This document shows positions 9,301 to 16,112 of a stretch of DNA of 59,743 nucleotides, piece after piece. Both the position numbers and the translations under genes were made by a program. The notes below the pieces were generated by a model. That model did no database searches. It saw only the letters and a program-made list of their open reading frames with translations, and was not told the DNA's origin. Numbering within the stretch: the stretch's first letter is position 1; each line of letters starts with the position of its first letter. The DNA comes from CAZDVQ01 sp964508975 (GTDB lineage: Bacteria; Bacteroidota; Bacteroidia; Chitinophagales; Saprospiraceae), in assembly GCA_964508975.1 (NCBI GenBank), contig CAZDVQ010000022.1, forward strand, positions 1 to 59,743, read 5' to 3'.

Positions 9301-9579
9301 AATACCAGGCTTTTAAGTATGGGCGAAGCCGAGAAAGATGCCAAACATAGGCTTGTTTACATGGCCTTGGTGGAAGAGCTTTTTCCGGCATTTAAGGCTG
9401 ACATAGACCTTGCTGTTAAGATTAGGAACGAGTTTTCGCATAGCAAATACCCAAGCCAAACTTTATTTCCGGATATTGAGTACAAGCCAGGTTGCTACAT
9501 CTCAGAACAGTTTAGGGATAAACTGCTGGGTATTTACAAACAGTGGCAAACTAGGATGGAACAAGATGCGCTCAAATGA
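6355..9579 (+). CDS. cas13b: CRISPR-associated RNA-guided RNase Cas13b (type VI-B effector)
   Basis: 1074 residues, close to the ~1090 of Prevotella Cas13b. Cas13b processes its own crRNAs and, when guided to a target RNA, cleaves target and bystander RNA with two HEPN domains. Both catalytic motifs are intact: RNKYSH (Arg125-His130) in the N-terminal HEPN and RNEFSH (Arg1024-His1029) in the C-terminal HEPN. Those positions match the spacing in Prevotella Cas13b. Family blocks along the chain include YFGAYLNLARINV (residues 17-29), YFPFLRNVM, EWLAKDMMLFQPS near 600, HPFLSKV near 650, INLPRGIF and GFYNWPRHYEFID. The helical and lid region between the HEPN domains handles crRNA in relatives. 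The gene has its own promoter and is followed after 82 bp by the array on the same strand. No cas1, cas2, csx27 or csx28 occurs in the window. Confidence 0.97.
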   Translation: MEPIKGNYKTLAENPGYFGAYLNLARINVLNIFNEIHKKFGVKEIANADDEKLKTSFLLDATLIKKNQYESKIISELERYFPFLRNVMLNVWCKRNRIPLGAEKDLVKAYTEILQELIDFIFELRNKYSHADEGNDVTITRDHKYIVALLSGVYDAALRGVKENLPDPSAIRHLERIDGKTKKEKKGFTYALFEKKTPGFFFTEKGIALFCCLFLERKDGFLLLKKIRGFKGGKETWEKATLELFTFYKARLPKPRFESAPDEQSLLLDIINELKRCPGTLFEHLDKHHQAAFMAAPDEDAEDADMPLTPQTRKNSRFVSLALRYLETQEEFKDIQFLIDLGTYFHKVYPKHTLEMTVARRLDEKLFVFGHLKDFTRENRPYPADMVKMALPDGQMPESMKPYVVDTTPRYFIEENGVGIKIGNGTTDWPKLELDKLLRVTQPEDKDYDVAWLSEYEVSSMLFNEFLHQFYGSKSKNKNIIEGYVKRFKSLLNKLQDFDSFRAKAEASKGFTNLLDYTLSNCNIASKYELPDKLRLFLEGIEPENRAEKAMLRIETMIQDGDDLLKKLRNEIENVPKIGKKGEKVLKQGKYAEWLAKDMMLFQPSLQGGKDKANDTQYRILQQRLAYYGRDKALLEDTFKELNLLASPNAHPFLSKVPVSLKGFFIFIQDYIKARKTYLESCLKDPENANYNFIKLTKSSSEAGWVQEYCAHLSKMPINLPRGIFNDSIKAILQKNGVLTDTLQTERVNTAYLMQQFLKQVLHDDCQGFYNWPRHYEFIDKLEDRRGARSRASLELRYKTPDELQANFKAWKAQVVKLEAEGDLKASKWRTMFNLYEQAEKEIRLYKTEDIGLYFMASTIMAKVFTKDLKTQILPHLKLKDAMPNTPDGKSILSQKIDFEYALSGTAKTIRQNGLKFKNMGDFRAIILDKRLNSMLPYFTKKVIDKQLVLQELDAYNRFRPEIMEAAINIEQLIAKYYPDKLNTRLLSMGEAEKDAKHRLVYMALVEELFPAFKADIDLAVKIRNEFSHSKYPSQTLFPDIEYKPGCYISEQFRDKLLGIYKQWQTRMEQDALK

Positions 9580-9661
9580 GTAAAAAAGGCTAAAAATATC
9601 TATTTTTACACCCATGAATGTAATATAATCCAATGGTAATCAAAGGATAGCGCCAAGGTTA
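9580..9661 (+). promoter_or_regulatory. Short leader between cas13b and the array
   Basis: 82 bp only. It contains a perfect AT-rich palindrome, TAAAAATA-TC-TATTTTTA (9591-9608), which could be a weak terminator for cas13b or part of the leader. I see no TAnnTTTG element, so the array may be co-transcribed with cas13b. Confidence 0.4.
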
Positions 9662-11150
9662 GCTGGTGAAACCTTTATTTTGAAAGGTATTTACAGCTTT
9701 GTATGATTCATATAATAGTTGACTGCAGCTGGTGAAACCTTTATTTTGAAAGGTATTTACAGCGGAACTGGTATTACTACCGTTCCGCTATTTGCTGGTG
9801 AAACCTTTATTTTGAAAGGTATTTACAGCGGCTAGAGGCGACGGAAAAGACGATGACTTGCTGGTGAAACCTTTATTTTGAAAGGTATTTACAGCATAGC
9901 ATCTACATTCACTTTAAAGCGGTTGGCTGGTGAAACCTTTATTTTGAAAGGTATTTACAGCCTATCGGCCTTGACACGGATTTGCCCGAGGGCTGGTGAA
10001 ACCTTTATTTTGAAAGGTATTTACAGCGTGCCGCTTGCGATAAGCTCGGGATGCCAGGCTGGTGAAACCTTTATTTTGAAAGGTATTTACAGCCTTATCT
10101 GGTACACTGCCATGCGCCTGTATGCTGGTGAAACCTTTATTTTGAAAGGTATTTACAGCGCTTATCGTTTAAAGGTTGCCCGTTTGCGCGCTGGTGAAAC
10201 CTTTATTTTGAAAGGTATTTACAGCAAAATACAATATATTGAGGAGCGGTTTTTCGCTGGTGAAACCTTTATTTTGAAAGGTATTTACAGCCCCATGTAG
10301 GTAACGCCCTGTGCGTTAACCAGCTGGTGAAACCTTTATTTTGAAAGGTATTTACAGCATTTCCCAATAGGTAGCACCTAAGCGAGTAGCTGGTGAAACC
10401 TTTATTTTGAAAGGTATTTACAGCTTTGATTGTACTCTATAATAAACCCGCACTGCTGGTGAAACCTTTATTTTGAAAGGTATTTACAGCGGGAAAGTAG
10501 GGACTTTGTTGAAAAACCTGGCTGGTGAAACCTTTATTTTGAAAGGTATTTACAGCCCTTCAACGCTGAACGGGATATCCATGTGGGCTGGTGAAACCTT
10601 TATTTTGAAAGGTATTTACAGCGTAAAGCGCTGCCACCTATCATATCTGCATGCTGGTGAAACCTTTATTTTGAAAGGTATTTACAGCATTATTGTGTGG
10701 TTATAAAATAAAGTGCATGCTGGTGAAACCTTTATTTTGAAAGGTATTTACAGCCCGATTGTCGTTTTTTTGGTAACGCCGCCAGCTGGTGAAACCTTTA
10801 TTTTGAAAGGTATTTACAGCGCATTTGCTCACGCTGTTCTTCGCCACCGTGCTGGTGAAACCTTTATTTTGAAAGGTATTTACAGCGTGCTTGATTATCA
10901 AGGCCGCAAGGGTACAGCTGGTGAAACCTTTATTTTGAAAGGTATTTACAGCCCCTTGAAGGATTTGGCGCCCCGGATGATTGCTGGTGAAACCTTTATA
11001 TTGAAAGGTATTTACAGCAGTCAAGGAAAGCTGTATTTAATTTTTTCAGATGGTGAAACCTTTATTTTGAAAGGTATTTACAGCGCATCGCCCAGTGCGG
11101 GTGTATGGAATGCTGCTGGTGAAGCCTTTATTTTGAAAGGTATTTACAGC
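9662..11150 (+). CRISPR. Type VI-B CRISPR array, 23 repeats / 22 spacers
   Basis: The repeat is 36 bp and begins GCTGGTGAAACC and ends GGTATTTACAGC, the GYTG...CARC frame typical of VI-B repeats. Repeat starts are 9662, 9728, 9794 and so on every 66 bp to 10256, then 10323 and every 66 bp to 11115. Twenty-one spacers are 30 nt; spacer 10 (10292-10322) is 31 nt. Within each repeat ACCTTT (10-15) pairs with AAAGGT (22-27) around loop ATTTTG, and GCTG pairs with CAGC at the ends. Only the last three repeats carry substitutions: T18A at 10983, C2A at 11049, A10G at 11115. Degeneracy at the 3' end puts the leader on the cas13b side and transcription on the plus strand. Long reading frames across the array are artefacts of the 66-nt period. 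Confidence 0.98.
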
Positions 11151-11180
11151 GCTGTTTCGATTGGCTATCAGCCGTATTTA

Positions 11181-11298
11181 TTTACCACCCCGTCTGCCCT
11201 ACATGGCGTAAAACGCCATGTGTGCATCCACCCCTCCTTTGCAAGGAGGGGAGTTTGTGGCGTGCAATAATTTATTGATTATCAATTAAATATAGGTT
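11181..11298 (-). repeat. Dispersed ~110-bp repeat, copy C (inverted)
   Basis: Reverse complement of elements A and B: TTTACCACCCCGTC at 11181 to the CTCC..GGAG hairpin near 11252, followed by the ATTGATTATCAATTAAATA segment. It starts 30 bp, one spacer length, after the last CRISPR repeat, so it marks the right border of the cas13b/array block. Confidence 0.87.
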
Positions 11299-11343
11299 AA
11301 ATTTGCTTGATTCGATATGTGTGGGGTATACCAGTATCGCCAC

Positions 11344-11456
11344 CCGGCCTAGCGATGTGGAGGGCAGCCGCAAAGCGGCTGGTGCGAAGCACGGAGCAAC
11401 GCGAACCGCGCAACGTAGCGCCACGAGCAACGCGAGGGGAGGCCCCAAAAATCAAC
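11344..11456 (-). repeat. GC-rich multi-hairpin dispersed repeat, copy 2 (inverted)
   Basis: Read on the minus strand it starts TTTTGGGGCCTCCCCTCG and ends CCTCCACATCGCTA. Paired segments include GTGC-TTC-GCAC and GCCGC-TTT-GCGGC. It belongs to a sub-type shared with the copy at 33367. Confidence 0.85.
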
Positions 11457-11508
11457 AAGCGAGGAAAAGAAAAATGGAGCAAATGACCAGGCTATTTTAA
11501 ATATTACA

Positions 11509-11516
11509 TACCTTTG
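11509..11516 (+). promoter_or_regulatory. Probable -7 element for the cobalamin operon
   Basis: TACCTTTG at 11509-11516 matches TAnnTTTG and lies directly before the riboswitch. No good TTTG box is visible 17-22 nt upstream (ATGAC at that place). Confidence 0.5.
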
Positions 11517-11690
11517 CAGCGCAATTGGTTTCCCCATCGCGGGAATTAATAGGGAACTCCGGTGTGAATCCGGGACAGTCCCCGCTGCTGTAAGCCCCCA
11601 TAAGGGTTTGTCGATTATGCCACTGCGAACGCATCGCGGGAAGGCCGATAAACCGGGGTAAGTCAGAAGACCTGCCCGTTGCAACGTATC
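11517..11690 (+). promoter_or_regulatory. Cobalamin (adenosylcobalamin) riboswitch
   Basis: Conserved blocks are present in order: GGTTTCC...GGGAA, GGTGTGAATCCGGGACAGT, CCCGCTGCTGTAA (the B12-box core), GGGAAGGCCG and AAGTCAGAAGACCTGCC. It precedes a TonB-dependent receptor and a BtuG-like lipoprotein by about 150 nt. High coenzyme B12 would be expected to turn expression down. Confidence 0.95.
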
Positions 11691-11842
11691 GCTGTGCTTT
11701 CGGGTGAAAGGTGTCAGGAACTTGAATTTTAATGGCTTTTTTGTGAGTCCCCACTACTTCCGTCGTGTTGTAGAGGCTGCTCTTGCCATTTGTTTTCCCG
11801 GTTTCTTGCTGTTCGCACGCGGGCATGGTTTAACTCAACCTT

Positions 11843-13732
11843 ATGCTAGCTGCTCGTTTATTGTTTTTGTTGTGCTTGCTTATGCCCACCTTGATTCGTG
11901 CGCAAAGCGATAGCTTGTTGCAGCAGGACATCGAGCTGATTGAGTTTACCGCCAACCGGACGGGCCAATGGAGCAACGCCCTGCGCTATCAACTGGATTC
12001 GAGCCTGCAAAATTTGTCGCTGCACCAACAACTGGGGCAGTGGCTGGCCTTTAATACCGAGGCCTACATCAGGGCTAACGGCCCCGGCAACGTGGCCACC
12101 ATCAGCCTGCGTGGCGGCAACCCGGCGCATACCAACGTGTTGCTCAACGGGGTGTCGTTAAACAGCCCCATGCTGGGCCTCTGCGATGTATCGCAACTCC
12201 CCGTACACCTGTTTAGCGACGTGCAGCTGCAAACCGGGGCCTCGGGCGCTTTGCTGGGCAGCGGCACGGTATCGGGTGCGTTGATGCTACAACTAGAGCC
12301 TAGTCAACAACCGTTGCTATCGGCCAATATGCAGCTGGGTAGCGCCAGTACCTACAATGGTTTTGTGAAATTTAGCCCACGCCTGGGCCCGCTCAAACTC
12401 TCGGTTGGGGCTTACGGACAACAATCCGAAAACGATTTTAGGTTCCGCAACCATAGTTTGCCGGAATCGCCGCTGCAACGCCAAATACACGCCGCTTATG
12501 GGCAGTGGGGCATATTGTCGGGGCTTACTTGGCAACGAGGCAAACATACTTTGCAGGCTACTTATTGGCGACATGCACAGCAGCGGCTTATTCCGCCCAG
12601 CATGACACAAGCCAGTAGCGCTGCGAGCCAGGCCGATGCCCAAAACCGAGTGCTACTCAACTGGCAAATCAAACATCGTAAGGGTTTTACGCGGGTGGCC
12701 GCCGCGTACATGCACGAGTACATCCGCTACACGGATACTTTAATCCGCCTCGATGCACGCTCTAATGCACATCAATTTTTGCTGCAAGCCGAGCACCAGC
12801 GACCTTTGAACCAGTTTATGCAATTGCTGGCCGAACTGAACCTGAACCATACTTTTGCCCAGACCGATAATTACCTCGGCTTGCCGCAACGGAGTCGGCT
12901 GGCCGCTGCCACGGGCTTGCGCTTATTCTCGGGCAAACTCTCTTGGACCAACCTCCTGCGGCTAGATTACGTGCTGGGCTACCAGCCCGTGCTTGTGCCG
13001 CACAGTAGTTTCTCTTGGTACATCAACCCAAACTGGCGGCTAGATGCATCGGCAGCACGGACTTATCGCCTGCCCACCTTCAACGATTTGTACTGGTTTG
13101 AGGCCGCAGCCTACGGCAACCCCAACCTAAAGCCTGAGTTCGGCCAAAGCTACGACCTTGGCCTGAGCCAAAGCCTGAAACCGAGTCCAAAACTAGGTAT
13201 TCAACTACGTCAACAGTTTTTTTACAACAGATTACACCAGCAAATCCTTTGGCAGCAGCAAGATGACAGTCGGTGGACACCCCTGAACATCGAGCGGACC
13301 CGCTCATTTGGAGCCACGCTGCAAGCCAGTGCGCAAGTGCAGCAGGGCAAACTGATGTGGTCGTTCAGGGCGAGCTACAGCTTTGTACAGGCCACCCGCA
13401 CCGCTGGCGATGCCCGTTTAATAGGCAAAATACTGCCTTATACGCCGCAGCATCGGGCTAATGCGAGCATTGGTCTGCAACACGCGCATTTCACGCTGCT
13501 GTATCAACACGACATCACGGGCAGCCGATTTACCAACGCCAGCAACAGCAAGGCTTTGAAGGCTTTTAGCCTGGGGCGATTATCGGCACAGTACAAGCTG
13601 CCTATCCGTAAATGGCCCAACTTGTATGTGCATGCCAACATCGAGAACTTGTGGAATACTGCCTACCAAGCTATCCAGTGGCAGGCTATGCCGGGCCGGC
13701 AGGTTACGGTAGGAGTAAGATGTGAGTTGTAA
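11843..13732 (+). CDS. btuB: TonB-dependent receptor, probable cobalamin transporter (BtuB-like)
   Basis: 629 residues. Residues 1-20 are a signal peptide ending LIRAQ. A plug domain follows (about 45-160) with the motif ATISLRGGNPAHTNVLLNGV and LFSDVQLQTGASGALLGSG, then a 22-strand-type barrel to the C-terminus. The substrate is assigned from context: the gene is the first after a cobalamin riboswitch and is followed by a BtuG-like protein, the same pairing used for vitamin B12 capture in Bacteroides. It would import cobalamins or cobinamides through the outer membrane with TonB-ExbBD. The final codons overlap a GTAAGAT/GTGAGTT heptamer repeat, and the barrel ends CEL rather than the usual aromatic Phe. 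Confidence 0.9.
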   Translation: MLAARLLFLLCLLMPTLIRAQSDSLLQQDIELIEFTANRTGQWSNALRYQLDSSLQNLSLHQQLGQWLAFNTEAYIRANGPGNVATISLRGGNPAHTNVLLNGVSLNSPMLGLCDVSQLPVHLFSDVQLQTGASGALLGSGTVSGALMLQLEPSQQPLLSANMQLGSASTYNGFVKFSPRLGPLKLSVGAYGQQSENDFRFRNHSLPESPLQRQIHAAYGQWGILSGLTWQRGKHTLQATYWRHAQQRLIPPSMTQASSAASQADAQNRVLLNWQIKHRKGFTRVAAAYMHEYIRYTDTLIRLDARSNAHQFLLQAEHQRPLNQFMQLLAELNLNHTFAQTDNYLGLPQRSRLAAATGLRLFSGKLSWTNLLRLDYVLGYQPVLVPHSSFSWYINPNWRLDASAARTYRLPTFNDLYWFEAAAYGNPNLKPEFGQSYDLGLSQSLKPSPKLGIQLRQQFFYNRLHQQILWQQQDDSRWTPLNIERTRSFGATLQASAQVQQGKLMWSFRASYSFVQATRTAGDARLIGKILPYTPQHRANASIGLQHAHFTLLYQHDITGSRFTNASNSKALKAFSLGRLSAQYKLPIRKWPNLYVHANIENLWNTAYQAIQWQAMPGRQVTVGVRCEL

Positions 13733-13770
13733 GATGTGAGTTGTAAGATGTAAGATGTGAGAGGAGAGAT
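13714..13770. repeat. Heptamer tandem repeat overlapping the btuB stop
   Basis: Units GTAAGAT, GTGAGTT and GTGAGAG repeat with a 7-bp period. The first two units are the last codons of the receptor gene, so the repeat seems to have grown from, or into, the gene end. Confidence 0.85.
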
Positions 13771-13790
13771 AAATTACTTGACAAGCCTAA

Positions 13791-13822
13791 TAATAATTAA
13801 CAATTAATAACTAATAATTAAA
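13791..13822. repeat. Short AT-rich heptamer repeat upstream of the BtuG-like gene
   Basis: AACAATT-AATAACT-AATAATT runs with a 7-bp period up to the ATG at 13823. Confidence 0.6.
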
Positions 13823-14887
13823 ATGACGCGTTTACTCTACCTAGCCCTTTTCCTAGCCGTTTTTACGCAAGCTTGTAAAGACGATGACCCTAGCTTGCTT
13901 GACCCCTTGGGTAAAGGCGTTTTCATTGCCAACGAAGGTCCATTTTTTAATGGTAATGGCAGTTTGAGCTTTGTCAGCTTTGATACCGACAGCATCCAGA
14001 ACGATATTTTTGAGACGCAAAACGCTAGGCCGCTAGGCAACGTGGTGCAATCGGTACATGTACACGATGATGATTTTGCTTTCATCGTGGTCAACAATGC
14101 CGGTAGGGTAGAGGTGATTGACCCCCGCGATGCCAAGTACATCGGGGCCGTGACCGACCTTGACCTGCCGCGTTATGCCAAGGCCGATGCTTCGCGTATG
14201 TACATCACGCAATGGGGCGATGGTTTTAACGGATCTTTAGCCGTGGCCGATTTAACCAGCCGCAGCGTGTTGGCGGAGTACCCGCTGGGCAGCGGTCCCG
14301 AGGATTTACTCCTGCACGATGGCCGTTTGTTCATCCCCAACAGTGGGGGTTACGGTACCGACAGCACGGTGCACGTGTTTACCTTGAGCAACTTGGCGGT
14401 GCGCAGCATCTGGACAGTAGATTACAACCCCAAGAGCATCGTGGCTACGCCAGCAGGCGAGTATTGGGTGCTTTGCGCGGGTAAAAAGACCTACGACCCA
14501 GTAACATATCAGTTTATCCCGGCCCAGAGCACGGCGGGTTCACTCATGCGTTTGAGCGCCACGGGGCAAGTGTTGAATCGGTTTGAGTTCAGCAACATCG
14601 AGTCGGCGCCCAAGGCATTACAATACCACGAGGCCAGCAACAGTTTGTATTTTCTATATGAAAGCAACCTGTACAGCATGTCGGCCACGGCCGCAGCCTT
14701 GCCGGGCAGTCCATTTATCACGGGACCATTCTACGCGTTTGGCCTCAACCCAGCCAACGGCGAGCTCTGGTTATCGGAGGAGGAGTACGTTTCAGAGGCC
14801 AGGGTTTTCCGCTACAGCAATGCGGGCAGCTTGTTGAGGAGTTACACGGCGGGCATTATCCCGGGCGGTTTTGGTTTTAAGAATTAG
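13823..14887 (+). CDS. Surface lipoprotein beta-propeller, probable BtuG-like cobalamin-binding protein
   Basis: 354 residues. A lipoprotein signal ends at Cys18 (VFTQAC), followed by KDDDP, an acidic stretch like the lipoprotein export signals that send Bacteroidota lipoproteins to the cell surface. The rest is a YncE-like propeller with repeated blades (VFIANEGPF, VEVIDPRDAKYIG, LAVADLTSRSVLAEYPLGSGPEDLLLHDG, LFIPNSGGYG, PKSIVATPAGEYWVLCAG). In Bacteroides, BtuG is a seven-bladed propeller lipoprotein that binds B12 with extreme affinity and hands it to BtuB. The gene lies 90 bp after the receptor under the same riboswitch, which supports that role. Identity as BtuG is inferred from architecture and context. 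Confidence 0.82.
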   Translation: MTRLLYLALFLAVFTQACKDDDPSLLDPLGKGVFIANEGPFFNGNGSLSFVSFDTDSIQNDIFETQNARPLGNVVQSVHVHDDDFAFIVVNNAGRVEVIDPRDAKYIGAVTDLDLPRYAKADASRMYITQWGDGFNGSLAVADLTSRSVLAEYPLGSGPEDLLLHDGRLFIPNSGGYGTDSTVHVFTLSNLAVRSIWTVDYNPKSIVATPAGEYWVLCAGKKTYDPVTYQFIPAQSTAGSLMRLSATGQVLNRFEFSNIESAPKALQYHEASNSLYFLYESNLYSMSATAAALPGSPFITGPFYAFGLNPANGELWLSEEEYVSEARVFRYSNAGSLLRSYTAGIIPGGFGFKN

Positions 14888-14933
14888 AAAGTACTCGTTC
14901 ATCATTGATGATAGATCAAAACGATGCATATTT

Positions 14934-15067
14934 TTTGGGCGTTCCCCGCAGGTTTATAAACGTATGAATACGTTTTTAAACCTGCGGGTCGCTCCCCTCC
15001 GGGCTCGGCTGTTCGCCTCGGTGCTACGCACCCGCACCTACGGTGCGGCCCTCTGGGCAGCTAACGC
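14934..15067 (+). repeat. GC-rich multi-hairpin dispersed repeat, copy 3 (with extended first hairpin)
   Basis: TTTGGGCGTTCCC to CAGCTAACGC. The first hairpin is unusually long: CCGCAGGTTTA...TAAACCTGCGG. The next are GGTGC-TAC-GCACC and CCGCACC-TAC-GGTGCGG. The last bases supply the stop codon (TAG) of the minus-strand gene at 15061. Confidence 0.9.
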
Positions 15068-15792
15068 GATGGCAACTGGTACATGATACCAATGTTTAGG
15101 CCCCCAGCGATGTGGGTTCCCTTGTAAGTGCCGTTTCCGGGCGGGATGATACCTTGCCGCATATATGCCTCCATTTGAAGCAGCAGCCTTTTGCTTAAGT
15201 TTAACTCAAACCCGACACCTACCATGCCCGACAAGGCTAAAGCTTTAAAAGCGTTGTTTCTAAATCCATCACGATTGGTACCTATGTTACCTTGCATATC
15301 AACCTGCTTTAAAAAAGCCGTAGAGTTAATGTAAAGCCCCCCAATAAGCCCCCCGAAAGCATACATGCCCCAAGAAGCTCGGTGTATGTGATAGCTAAAG
15401 CGCAACGGTATTTCAAGATATCTATCTTGGTACCGGAAATTGGCTACAAAAGAATCTGAAACCAGGATAAGGTTATCATAATCGAAGTATTCCAGAAATA
15501 ATGTATCTGCTTTGTACGCATGACCTAAAGAGGTATAGGAAATACCTGTACCCATTTGGAAGCGGGCCGCCTTGTCGAGTGCGAATTGAACTGGGAGGTT
15601 TATGCTAAAGCCCGTCATTACAGTGCTAGGGTTATCTCGTTGCTGATATATAAGGTTCAACTTGGGATAAGTGCCTAGATTAGGGCCAGCGGAAACGCCA
15701 ATAGCAACCCTGGATGTTTGCATCGCAGGGGTTTGTGCATGTGTGAGAAAGTAGCTTGAGCAGAAGAGTAGTAGCGCCAATACGTTTTTCAT
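15061..15792 (-). CDS. Outer-membrane beta-barrel protein (PF13568-like)
   Basis: 243 residues with a signal peptide (MKNVLALLLFCSSYFLTHAQ). The mature part has the usual short-barrel pattern: GVSAGPNLGTY, GFSINLPVQF, FQMGTGISYTSLG, YLEIPLRFSY, GMYAFGGLIGGLY, and a C-terminal GLNIGIMYQL. Such barrels are widespread in Bacteroidota and mostly of unknown function. The stop codon lies inside the dispersed repeat at 14934-15067, so that repeat may have replaced the original last residues. Confidence 0.85.
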   Translation of the reverse strand: MKNVLALLLFCSSYFLTHAQTPAMQTSRVAIGVSAGPNLGTYPKLNLIYQQRDNPSTVMTGFSINLPVQFALDKAARFQMGTGISYTSLGHAYKADTLFLEYFDYDNLILVSDSFVANFRYQDRYLEIPLRFSYHIHRASWGMYAFGGLIGGLYINSTAFLKQVDMQGNIGTNRDGFRNNAFKALALSGMVGVGFELNLSKRLLLQMEAYMRQGIIPPGNGTYKGTHIAGGLNIGIMYQLPSR

Positions 15793-15925
15793 GGGTAAGT
15801 TTGTTTGTACACTAAACGGTAAAAGTGTAACATTTGCGGGGTGGGGTAGGTGTTTTTTTCTGATATCGGTTTATCTCGTTTTATTGACTTGAGTACAACT
15901 ACAAGCAAAATCAAACTCATAAATG

Positions 15926-16034
15926 CGCCAGCGATGTGGAGCGGTGGCGGCGCCAGCCGCCAGACCCAAAGGGGCCGAGCGTTAGCGAGCCGCGCAACGT
16001 AGCGACGGCGACCAAAGGGAGCCGAGGCGCCCAA
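15926..16034 (-). repeat. GC-rich multi-hairpin dispersed repeat, copy 4 (inverted)
   Basis: On the minus strand it starts ATTTGGGCGCCTCGGC and ends CTCCACATCGCTGGCGC, with GGCGGC-TGGC-GCCGCC as one hairpin. It fills much of the 320-bp divergent region between the barrel gene and the PorE-like gene. Confidence 0.88.
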
Positions 16035-16081
16035 ATCCAAAAACAATCCTAAATCCGCTAACTATGTAGCCCGAAACAGCG

Positions 16082-16089
16082 TATTTTTG
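16082..16089 (+). promoter_or_regulatory. Probable -7 element of the PorE-like gene
   Basis: TATTTTTG matches TAnnTTTG and is 23 nt upstream of the GTG start at 16113. No clear -33 TTTG is visible because the dispersed repeat ends nearby. Confidence 0.4.
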
Positions 16090-16112
16090 CCTCCCTATAC
16101 AATGCATTAAAC

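Noticed and set aside
6355..9579. Cas13b as a new Cas13 subtype
   Set aside because: HEPN positions, length, internal motifs and the GYTG...CARC repeat all fit Cas13b; I see nothing that sets it outside VI-B.
9878..11270. Long reading frames on both strands with a repeating ETFILKGIYS (or AVNTFQNKGFTS) pattern
   Set aside because: They are the CRISPR repeat read in frame; the 66-nt period equals 22 codons, so one frame stays open by chance. Not protein genes.
11704..11913. 69-codon frame after the cobalamin riboswitch
   Set aside because: Covers the leader and the receptor's signal-peptide codons in another frame; no independent evidence.
14871..15086. Small frame after the BtuG-like gene
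   Set aside because: Made mostly of the dispersed GC-rich repeat; same for frames at 15789-16046, 11297-11684, 29328-29531, 41026-41351 and 49738-49992.
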